A stretch of DNA of 64,000 nucleotides. Source: Mixophyes australis. Taxonomy: Eukaryota > Chordata > Amphibia > Anura > Limnodynastidae. The notes under the pieces are model-generated. The model saw only the letters and a program-made list of their open reading frames with translations, was not told where the DNA came from and did no database searches. The stretch lies in NCBI GenBank assembly GCA_036250195.1, contig JAVHZZ010000006.1, positions 72,654,869 to 72,718,868 of the forward strand, read 5' to 3'. Positions 1 through 10,500 of this stretch are shown here, in pieces (position 1 is the first letter of the stretch; each line of letters opens with the position of its first letter). The position numbers and the translations under genes were made by a program.

Positions 1-1104
1 CTTAGCGTCTCCTCTCTCTACATCCCCAACCTCATCTCCCTCCACATTCCCCAAAGCCCTCTCCACTCTGCCAATAACCACCGTCTCTGCTCCCCTCTGA
101 TGCCCACTTCACTCTCCTGCCTCTGAGTCTTCTCCCATATTGCCCATCCTCTGTGTCTTCCTCTCTTACATCAGCCCCATCCCTTTAGATGTAAGCTCTC
201 TTGTATTCTTGTCTGGCCCGATCGTGTCCACCTGTGCGTCCTTGTCCCTTACCTCCTACGTTACCTTTCATTATGTTTTATGCTCTGTACATTGTGTTTA
301 TGTTGCAGCATCTAGGCAATGCTATGCTGGTATGCTTTCAGTTTGTCCTCCTTTATCTCTTGTCCTGTCTTCTGTATTCATTGTTATATATGTTTTATTC
401 CCCATTGTACAGCATAGCGCTCTTATGTGGTGCCTTATAAATACATTATAATAATAATGTCGCTTTGATATCCAGTATAATAGTCAGGTGCCAAGCACGA
501 CAGTAACATTGGGGAGAAGCACCTCCTGTTTATCCTGCCGAGACAGTGGCCAGAGTGAAAGTGGAGCACAGGAATGTCTGTGTAAATGATGTATTTAACG
601 GATGATTTATATGTATATTTGTATATGATTAATAAATATTTGATCTGTATGTGATGTATTTCTTATATGTCAATGATGGTATGCCATATGATTGTTATGT
701 ATGCAAATTGCAAGTAATAGTAAATGTTCCTGTGATATATGTACACTATATGGAGCTAACTTAATAACATGGTAAAAAGAGCAATAATGTGGTGCATCCC
801 ACAGCAACCAATCAGATATTCACTTTAAGCAGTCTAGTGGATGCCAATGAAAGCCGACAACTGATTGGTAGCTATGACAATTACATGATTACTCTTTGTA
901 CCATGTTAAAAAATAACCCCCTATGTGATGTGATTAATGTGTATGGGGAATAAGGGAGAATGAGAGATCTGGGACCAGGAATATTTAGGGTGCCCAGCCC
1001 AGATTCTGCATCTCGGAGCCACTAATCAGCACAGAATTGTAGAGCTGTGAAACTAGTGATTTCAGAAGCGGTTGCCAGTATACAGATATTCTGTTGACTC
1101 TTAC
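1..1104. other. Intron after exon 18 (partial), with a LINE-type 3' end
   Basis: Positions 1-458 resemble a widespread frog LINE/SINE 3' end on the plus strand: a GATGTAAGCTCTC start motif, the GTACAGC...CTTATAAATA block and an ATAATAATAATG tail. The remainder, 459-1104, is AT-rich and shows nothing recognisable. The last KIF19 coding exon was looked for on the minus strand and not seen. Confidence 0.5.
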
Positions 1105-1508
1105 CCCTTGGCCAGTGACCTCAAAGGACCTTGACCTCTTCTTTCTGCGCTTTACTTCTAAAGATTCCTCCCTTTTCTCCACCTTCTGAGCTGCTTTCTT
1201 CTGTGCTTGCTGCCACAGACCTGGAGACTCTCTCCGCTGGTTGGTTCCTCTCCCTCCTAGGGCTGTGACCATCTCACCGGTGCTGGTGGAGAGGTTGTCT
1301 TCACTGGCCGCGTGGTGTAGAGGAGAGCTTGGTAGATGCTGATCTCTGAGTGGAGTGTCCTCACTCTCACTCAGAGAATGAACAGAGAGGTTGCTTCTCT
1401 CTTTCATGGGCTGCAGTAGTTGTAAGCGATCACTTTCAATAACCCGGGAACGTCGCCGAGCAGCCTTCACCGAAATACTTTTGATGCTGCTTAGAATCTC
1501 TTTCTTCT
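1105..1508 (-). CDS. KIF19: KIF19 exon 18: basic tail
   Basis: 404 nt: two bases completing glutamate, then 134 codons, ending phase 0 at TGQG before GTAAGAGT. Conserved blocks are [34 protein letters not shown] and the very basic [19 protein letters not shown], all present in human in the same order. Reading past the donor gives 39 unrelated residues to a stop at 985, so the donor is preferred and the final exon(s) lie before position 1. Confidence 0.93.
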
Positions 1509-4500
1509 CTGTAAATAATAATAAAAAGATAATTCAACTATGACAGGATGAACCCACAAACTGTCACCACCAGACATATTACAAATAGAGTGTAATCTGT
1601 GTAAACTAGTTCAGACATTTAGGGCTAGATTTACTAAAGGGCGGTTTGCTCAAACCGCTGCTTTTCGGCTATTTTTCTGGCGGTTTTGAAACCGAAGCCC
1701 AAACCACCGTCAAAATGGCCAGAAATGACATTTTTCAAAACCACCACTTTACAAACCGCCATCCCGATTTTAACAATGATGAACATACAAACAGCCAGAT
1801 TTACTAAGCTGCGGTTTTCAAAACCGCCGCAAAACAGTCATCCGGCCAAACAAACAAAATAAAAGAGGTGGTTGTGAATGTCAAGATTGCTCAAACTGCT
1901 GCTGTTTGAGCTATTTGCCATTCATAACATAAGAGAAAGCATCATTGACATTTAAAATATTTGGAAAACCATTATTTATTGATAAAGGGACAAAATAAAT
2001 TTAATATTTACTTATGGGGGAATTTTTTCCTGCCTGTTTTTTCATGTAGCACACAAATATCAACTTTAAATTTCAGTGTACAAATAAGCTATCAAGTATT
2101 TGTGTGCTACATGAAAAAGCAGTCAGTATTTAACTTATGAGCAAAACAGAAAACTAATTTGCACCCCTTGCATTGTAACATGGTTTTGTCCAGGAGACTG
2201 AAATAAGACGTTTCTCAAGTTAAGATCCTTAATGAATCAGGCCCCAGGTGTTTATCTATCATAGAAAATACTGAAAGTAAAAGACCTTTTATCGTCTGCT
2301 GTCTGATGTTCAACACTGGGTAAGTAACTATAACACTAATTTTAATAGTTTTTATCTTAATTGGGTGTGAGTGGAGATTAATATTAGTTTTGCAGAGTGA
2401 TATTAATTTGGTTAGATGGTCAGGTTTATTTAAAGCAGTGTTCACATTAATGTACAGCTGACTTTATGCACCGTTCTTTATTAAGTAATATTTTATTACA
2501 TTTATGGATATTTTACTGTTCTAATTCTAGTTTTCATATCTGAATACAGCACTACTGCCTAATTTCTATTTTGTATGCAATTCTGAATTGTTTTGCTATG
2601 TTAAATGTGTGAACACTGCACAGTACCACTTCTATTTATATAATGTTCATGCTGTACATTTGGACACTGCACAGTACCACTTCTCTTTATGTCATTCTCA
2701 TGCTGTACATTTAGGAAAAACACAGCAAAAAGTCTCAGAAGCCCGGCGGTGGCCATGTTTTGTTTCTTAAAAAAAACAACCTAAAGTTAAACCTACAATA
2801 TTAAAATAAGTTAGAATTATCTGGGTTTTATAAAAAATTTCCTGATCAGGGTCATATTTCTGTGAATTAAACCGGCAAGTGAAAACAGTGGAACAAACGC
2901 CTCTCAATAGCTGCTTCTGCACCAGTTGTTATCAGATTACTTCTTACACTCAACCTCTTCTTTCTTATTTATAGTCAAACAATTTCCCTAAAAAAAAGTG
3001 ACTGTTGCTGGTTTATTGCGACAAGTTTGTTTTTGTTTTGTTTGTGCTTTGTTCCAAAATAAACCATTTGAACCCCCCCCCCCCCCCCGGTTTTTCTACA
3101 ATAACTTCTCAGCCACTTATTTACTTGCCTAAGCACCTGCTCCTGGTAGTATTTCAATGTATTAGCCTTTACGTTTAAAGCCTAGTACACTGAAATCGAT
3201 TTTGAAGACCATACACCTGCTTCTAACTTGTTCATAGGTACCCCAACCCCTCCCAACAATCGATCATGCCAATCCTCAATATGATAAACCCGAGCACCCT
3301 GGAGACACCAAACTGTTGGCAATCGCAGTTCTGGCAACAGATTGTCCTCTCTCTGTCTACCTAGTAACTGAATCTCCAACCACCGGCACCTGTCTGTCCT
3401 CCACTACACCCATGGTCCCTACATCTATACTGGTGTAGTCATTCACCCGGATGCTATCAGAATATCCTGAGGGAGCAATGCTTGTCCTGAACGGACATCC
3501 ACAATATCAGACAATTCTGCATATTTATTGGGGCGTGACTAATCAGGGCAAACCTCTCTACCACTGAGACCCAGTTACCTATTTTTGGATCCCAACCTCC
3601 CATGTTTCAACCCCTTCTACACTGACTCCAATCAGAGCCTGGGCAGGGAGCAGCAAACTCCCCTCCATGCTGCCAGTGGACCTCAGTGTTACCAGCTGTT
3701 TAGTTCCAGAATCTGGGCTTCCGGCTGAGCCCCAAGCTCCATCTTGCAAAGCAGTAATTCACCCTCAACCGGTTGTTCCACAATACTTACAGCTGATGGC
3801 ATTACCATATGAACACATATTAACTTCATATACTTCAGTTCTTATTGACAGAAAGTTTGGCATCTCAGGTGAAACAAATAAGAATGTATAAAGCTAATCA
3901 ATAATGGCCAGTACACATTAAACGATGACTCTTACCTTTGCGCGTTAATGCAACTTTGTCGCTGCTGTCAGGAGATGAGTTTATGTGGCCGCTTATGCTC
4001 ACCAAATTGTCACGAGGAAAGGACTGAGAGATCAGAAAATTCATCAATTGCAGCAACATTAGAATAAGAGACATTATTTAATAATGAACATATTATATAC
4101 TGTATATAATGCACAAGTAAAAAATATATCTGTATATTTGGCGAGTAGTGACGTCAGTTCTGTAAAATGTAATTCTATATTCTGAGCTGTTACTTGTAAG
4201 TGGAGAGTAGTAAAATACAAGATATTTAAAGAGCAGTGTGTCCCGTGACTTATTTTGAAAGTGTTCTATGATGGAATGTAGAAGGACACATCCAGACGTG
4301 TTTGGAACATATTTGAAGCGCTTTGATGCTTTAAATACACTCCCAAAACTCCCTTCTAAATGCACCAGATACAGGCATGGAAACTAAGGACTACCTACTT
4401 TTTCACACTATTTGATGTGTGTGAGGGGCTAAAAATGCCTATAGCAGTTTTTAAAAGAAAAATAATGCATCCACCAGGACAGTGAATTCCAAACTTTTTC

Positions 4501-6780
4501 AGTTCAAGGCACCCTTAAGGTCTCCAACATTTTTTCAAGGCACCCCTAAGCCAAAATAATTACCAAGTAGTCCCCCACCCAGGGCCTGATCAGCCAACAG
4601 GCTGACCAGGCTGCAGCCTGGGGTGCCGGGTCAGGGGGAAGGGGGGGGGGGGGGGGGGGGCAGCAGCGCTGGGTAATAGAAAGATTTATTTTTTTTCTTA
4701 TTTTTTTTTGAATTTTTTTTTTTCCCATTCAACCCCAGCCCGCCCGCCCGCCCGCAAAAATGTTTCCTAACGGGGTCCGCCTGTGGTGTATGGAGTCCGC
4801 CTATGACTCCATACTCAGGCTATAGTATGCTGAAAGGGGCTGTCATCTGCCGTCACTGCGGCCGCGGTGCGCTGTTCAGTGTGGTCACGTGAGATGTTAA
4901 CATCTCATGAGACCACACTAAGCAGACAGAGCGCGCCTGCACTGAAGAAACAGTCACTGCTGGACGCCGGAGCACACAGAAGATTTCTTGGCAGGTAAGT
5001 AAAAAAAGTAAACTGCACTGTGGGCTGCCCATGGAGTGATAATAACCCACAGGGAGGGGAACCTTAGGCACCAGAAATTCATGGGGGGGGAACCTCAGGC
5101 AACAAAAATTCATGGGGGGGGGAACCTCAGGCAACTAAAAATTCATGGGGGGGGGGGGGAACCTCAGGCACCAAAAATTCATTGGGGGGAACCTCAGGCA
5201 CCAAAAATTCATGGAGGGGGGAACCTCAGGCACCAAAAATTCATGGGGGGGACCCTCAGGCACCAAAAATTCATGGGGGGGACCCTCGGGCACCAAAAAT
5301 TACTGGGGGGGGCCCTCAGGCACAAATAATTACTGGGGAAGGGCTCAGGCACAGATCATGACTGGTGGGGGGAGTGGCACATATCATGACTTGGGGGCGG
5401 GGGGGGGGGGATAAGGTGCAGGGGGATAAATATTTTTCTCTATATGGGGGCCAGAGGTGAGATCATGACTCGGGGGGTGGGGAGGGTAAATAAGCTGCAG
5501 GGGGCATAAAAATTATAAATTGGCTAAGGGCTGGGGGGCTAATTAACTGACTGTCATGGGTTGGTAGATGTTAATATATTATTATAAATAATTTTCATAT
5601 CTTTTATTATCTATATATGCCTGTAGTAAGGGGTTGTTTTATTTGGTCATAATGGAGTGTTGTGTTTGAATCATTCAGGGTTTGTTAACATTTTGCATTT
5701 TTGCACATTTTCAATACAGGACCCCAAGGTTCCAGAAGCCAACTGACAACAACGCTTCACGAACAAGCAAGAGAGAACATCAGGTAGTCTACACTGCAAG
5801 ATCCAGTTTGAGAGAACATCAGGTAGTCTACACTGCAAGATCCAGTAAGAGAGAACATCAGGTAGTCTACCCTGCAAGATCCAGTAAGAGAGAACATCAG
5901 GTAGTCTACGCTGCAAGATCCAGTTTGAGAGAACATCAGGTAGTCTACACTGCAAGATCCAGTAAGAGAGAACATCAGGTAGTCTACGCTGCAAGATCCA
6001 GTAAGAGAGAACATCAGGTAGTCTACGCTGCAAGATCCAGTTTGAGAGAACATCAGGTAGTCTACACTGCAAGATCCAGTAAGAGAGAACATCAGGTAGT
6101 CTACACTGCAAGATTCAGTAAGAGAGAACATCAGGTAGTCTACGCTGCAAGATCCAGTAAGAGAAAACATCAGGTAGTCTAAGCTGCAAGATCCAGTAAG
6201 AGAGAACATCAGGTAGTCTACACTGCAAGATTCAGTAAGAGAGAACATCAGGTAGTCTACGCTGCAAGATCCAGTAAGAGAGAACATCAGGTAGTCTAAG
6301 CTGCAAGATCAGGTAAGATAGATCAGTGCAATCTGTCTTAACTTTGAATGTGTATTTTTACTTTAGTGACATTTTAATGTGTTTTCAAACTAATGTGGGC
6401 CTGCTTCATGAATGTAAGTAATTAAAAAAAATAAGTAAGTTTTCACCTGGACAAAACCATGTTACAATGCAAGGGATGCATATTAGTTTATTATTTTGCA
6501 CACAAGTTAAATACTGGCTGTTTTTTCATGTAGCACACAAATACTTGTTAGCTTTATGTTTACACTGCAATTTAAAGTTGATCTAGAACATGCCCTACCC
6601 TAACTATAAACCTTTTCCCACATTTTAATTTACATCCCCCTCCAATGCAACATGGTTTTGCCCACGTGCAAAGTTACAATTTTTGGGGGATTTCCTTTCC
6701 TTAATGAATCAGGACTATGTGTTTTTATGTATTAATATTTTACAATTTTGTGCATATATATACATATACACACACACATG

Positions 6781-6812
<32 letters not shown>

Positions 6813-7503
6813 GTGGTGAAGTGGGCTGGTAGACTGTGTAATTCCATACCTCCACTTCTACTGCCTTAATTGTAAAACTGTTCTAAGCTTCCACTTTGAA
6901 GACTGTGTATAAATATAGAAATATAGGTATTGGTTGGGGGGGGGGCGGCGCGGGAAGGGGGGGGCGGCAAGGGGTTTGTTAGCCTGGGGCGGCTGGAACC
7001 CTTAATCAGGCCCTGCCCCCACCTTGCTTACCACTGGCCCTGGCCGAGGCACCCCTGTGAGATCTCCAAGGCACCCCAGGGAGCCTAGGCGCACAGTTTG
7101 GGAACCACTGCACCAGGAGATACGGGCTCACAAGCTAGCTTGCTTACAATGTCTTAAGCTGGGTACACACTACAGAAAATTACTGCAGATGTGAATTCTG
7201 TAACGATTTTACCAAAGAAACTGTACAATAAAGTCCCAATGAGCATGCAGATTTATGTCTACAAACCTACACGATTTACCTTCAGATCTGTGATCTTCAT
7301 CTCTCATAAGCATCTGCTGAAAAGATTGTGACTCTGCACACTCTATAGAGATCTGCCCAGTGCCGTAACTAAACATTTTAATGCCCTGGGCGAGACAGGG
7401 CACTGGCGCCCCCCATCTAAGTGGGAGTGGTATTTGACAAGTGGGTGTGGCCAACCTAATGTGTGGGTGTGGCTAGCACTTCACTGAAAGAATTCTTATA
7501 TGC

Positions 7504-7545
<42 letters not shown>

Positions 7546-10500
7546 TTAGCTTTATATATATATATATATATATACACACACATACACAGAGGTGGGATTC
7601 CAATAAATTAACAACCGGCTCTCTGCCCTAAAGACCATTTAAAGTATGCAGAAAATATATGGCGATAGGTATTCTAATATTTTATGCACTTAATACTCAA
7701 ATAAGAACAGCAAAACGGTCTGTGTGTGTGTGTAGGGAATTTAGACTGTAAGCCCCAATGGGGCAGGGACTGATGTGACTGAGTTCTCTGTACAGCGCTG
7801 CGGAAGAAATTCATAAGTTTAGTTGTTTTATCTAGAGGACAAAGTATATATTTATTTTACATAAACTGTACTGGGCATAAATTTAAGGGGGGGTTTACAT
7901 ATACTTAATTCGAATTGTGATACTAAATTGTCTGTCTTATTCGTATAATGCCTCAATGTATCTCAAATACTGCAGTATGTGTAGGTTTAAAGGTTAAAGT
8001 TACTTTAATATATTGTGACAAAAATTGTTATATCTTATCCTTGTCTGTCAAACAAACATTGTGGCAGATGTAGTTGAAATCCTTTAAATATTATGAATTT
8101 ACTTCATATAATCAAATTTGATTTAAAAAACAGGGATCTAACGAGAGAGAGAGAGGGAGAAAGAGAGAGACAGAGAGAAAAAAAAAACAAAAAACAAAAC
8201 TTACAAGAGCTTGGTGCTTCTGCCCTTAAGTTCCGCAGTGGAACGCAAACTTGCGTTCCAAATGCCGAACTTCCTGTCAGTTCCACTGCGGAACTTTAGG
8301 GCTAAAGCATCAAACTCTTGTAAGTTAATATCTCTCTCTCTCTCTCTTCAGCCCTTAAGCGGAACTTAAGGGCTGAAGGTATGGAGGCAGGTAGCAGGCG
8401 ACTGCTGCGCCCCCTTGGCCTTACGCCCTGGCCGACGGCACCGCCCGCACCACACTCGTTACGGCCCTTGATCTGCCTACACTGCTGGTTGTGAGTACAT
8501 ACACACTACCACATTTGCCCAACATCGTTCCATCGCTGATCATGATTTTTAGGAAGTTTATAAAATCAAACGATATGATGTGCTTTGGTATGGTAAAACA
8601 TGATCGTGGGAGAGTACACACTAATGCAATATCTTACCAAGCGGTCGTTTATCGTGTGATTGGCCCAATAATTGGATGAAATACCTGTAGTGTGTACCCA
8701 GCTTTACACTATCTTACAATTTGCATTCAATCTATGTATTAAAATATTTGTGACCGAGGCAAGATGCCTTTTGATATTGGATCAAAGTTTATTTTAGGTC
8801 TAATGAGCATTTACTTATTAACCGGTAAGCATACTTACCTACTTTCTTCGGCTCTCTTCCGGGAGCCAGCCAGTGGAGGTGGGCGTGAGGGGGGTGGGGC
8901 GGCCAGAATCGCGTCATTTTGGCCCCGCCCCGTGTGACGGCATGACGCACCCGGGGACAATCGCCGCGATTCACCTGGAATCGCGGCGTTTGGGAGCTAA
9001 TTCTGCCCACTTCACTAGGAAGTGGGTCACTTCCTAGTGAAGTGGGCAGAATTCGGGAGATTGCCACACTCACCCGGGAGTCCGGGAGACTCTCGCAAAA
9101 TGCGGGAGTCTCCCGGACATTCCGGGAGAGTTGGCAAGTATGCCGGTAAGGCAACATTTTAGTAAAACAATAGGTATAGAGGGAGTATCAGCGTACACAG
9201 TATTTTTGGGAGTGGCGTCAACTCAACCTAAAGCTGATAATAAAATACAGATTTATTTGTAATTGCGTTTTCAGCTTGACAAACTAAATAGTAGATGTGA
9301 AAATGAATCTTACCTCCTTTCTGACCATTCCATTCATATTTATTGGAGGAGGAGTCACCACTGTGGAGTTCTTAAAGTGACGAGCACGAGGACTGGTTTT
9401 AAATACTTTGTTTGTATCACTGGTGAGGAAAAGAGTATGTTGAGTTTAGGTGTAAAATCCCTTTGCACTCACTATGAACAGTTTGTTGTTCGATTTGTTA
9501 GCAATGCATAAATTCACTACTGTCTGTACCATAAAGTCAGGAAACCAATATTTTATTTGTGTCTTTTAAAGATCCAAAAAGTGACTCGTACTTTACAGGA
9601 GGGCTACAGACAAGGTCTTGCATAGTCTTGGAGAAAAAAAACTTGTATGCTTAATAAGTTAAAACCAACACAAGTTTGTTTTTCATTGGAAGGTGCAGTA
9701 AAACCCAAAGCAAACTGTTCTATTAAAGCAAAATTAATAAAATAACAGATTTAACATTGCAATGTAATGGAAAGTAAATATTTAAACCATTAATTAATAC
9801 AATAAATGGAAAAAAATATATATTAGACTTTACAATAAATATTCAGTACACACATTTTACTTGCACAATTATAGTGTGCTTCATAAAATTATTTTTGTAT
9901 CAATTCTATAACATACTTGCCAACTCTCCGGTAATGTCCGTGAGACCACCGAAATTCGGGTCAGTCTAACGGACTCCCGGGAGAGCAGGCAAGTCTCCCA
10001 CATCCCGCAATTGCATTCCCAAAATGACGCTATTTGCAGTGAATCGCATCATTTTGCGTTCGGCCGTGCCCTGCCCCCTCCTGCCCTCCAGTCGCGCCCC
10101 TCTCCCGGACAGAACTTGCCGAAAGTAGGGAAGTATATTCTATAGACAAGATGTGTATAACAAAGTCTCATTCAACTTTTTTCTCACCTCTCTGCCTCAG
10201 ACAGAAGTCTTGGAAGTATTCTCCTGTAGGACTCTCTGTGATTCAGATTACGATTGTCTGATCCAAACGTCCTCACGCTCTCTTGGTCGGAGTCTAGCTC
10301 CTGTGAGATCTCTTCCGCTGTGATCTGAGGAAGCTTTGGCAGAGAGTTTTGGCTATCCTGTAATGAGTTCATTTATTTTATTCAAACTCTGTGGGACATA
10401 CAAACAGGTCAACTAGCAAAACAAACTGGCTAATCACAATATGCAACTATATCCAATGTACAATTAGTGTCTTATAAATGAAATTATATTTAGCGAAAGG

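Larger units (their letters stand above)
1509..3935. other. Intron between exons 18 and 17
   Basis: 1621-2032 is repeat-derived: it opens GGCTAGATTTACTAAA and contains repeated GCGGTTT/AAACCGC inverted pieces, but a matching right end was not found. 2033-2246 is half of a palindromic MITE listed separately. 2613-2714 is a 51-bp direct duplication. A 16-base C run lies at 3073-3088. 3181-3760 contains moderately GC-balanced sequence with scrambled open frames that may be an old retroelement; it could not be classified. Confidence 0.5.
4580..7015. mobile_element. Nested hAT-like element carrying two tandem arrays
   Basis: Begins CAGGGCCTGATCAGCC and ends CTTAATCAGGCCCTG, with a perfect 8-bp target duplication CCCCCACC at 4572-4579 and 7016-7023, inside the outer element. 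The same terminal family recurs at 59382-60289. The interior holds a G-rich 30-bp array (about 5040-5420), a 39-bp array (5768-6313), a MITE remnant (6397-6716) and CA runs near 6768-6814. No coding capacity for a transposase is seen. Confidence 0.9.
4480..7110. mobile_element. Non-autonomous hAT-like element (outer, host of a nested element)
   Basis: Termini are CAGTGAATTCCAAAC on the left and GTTTGGGAACCACTG on the right, an inverted pair matching the CAGTGGTTCCCAAAC family also seen at 10750. A perfect 8-bp target duplication CACCAGGA flanks it (4472-4479 and 7111-7118). Its own sequence is only about 190 bp (4480-4579 plus 7024-7110); the rest is the nested element at 4580-7015. No transposase is present. 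Confidence 0.9.
7358..8469. mobile_element. hAT-like element nested in the GCTGGGTACACAC element
   Basis: Left end CAGTGCCGTAAC pairs with right end GTTACGGCCCTT. A perfect 8-bp target duplication GATCTGCC flanks it (7350-7357 and 8470-8477). Inside are a TA run (about 7504-7575), a SINE tail fragment (7732-7801), a GA-rich stretch (about 8138-8180) and a long hairpin (8198-8336). No transposase frame. Confidence 0.82.
7156..8704. mobile_element. DNA transposon with GCTGGGTACACACTACAG ends, interrupted by another element
   Basis: Left end AAGCTGGGTACACACTACAG and right end CTGTAGTGTGTACCCAGCTT are exact inverted repeats. The flanks are TTAA (7154-7157) and TTTA (8703-8706), which would suit a piggyBac-like TTAA target with one mutation; that assignment is tentative. 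Its interior is split by the hAT-like element at 7358-8469. A degenerate relative appears at 51412-51980. Confidence 0.7.
4024..9313. other. Intron between exons 17 and 16, filled with nested DNA transposons
   Basis: Contains the nested hAT pair at 4480-7110, the 7156-8704 element with a second element inside it, and the MITE at 8830-9142, all listed separately. 4024-4479 and 8705-8829 hold no recognised feature. Confidence 0.7.

Noticed and set aside
140..451. Plus-strand open frames of about 100 and 79 codons at the left edge
   Set aside because: They fall in a LINE-type 3' end and show no conserved domain.
5671..6287. Overlapping open frames on both strands at the 39-bp array, resembling a 13-residue repeat protein
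   Set aside because: Frames are open on both strands with equal periodicity, which is a property of a 39-bp satellite. No start context, flanking exon or homologue is seen.
5768..6313. Regularly spaced repeats suggestive of a CRISPR array
   Set aside because: Units are contiguous with no unique spacers, and the genome is vertebrate.
8789..9157. 122-codon minus-strand frame
   Set aside because: It coincides with the GC-rich CATACTTGCC MITE, and similar frames appear in other copies of that MITE.
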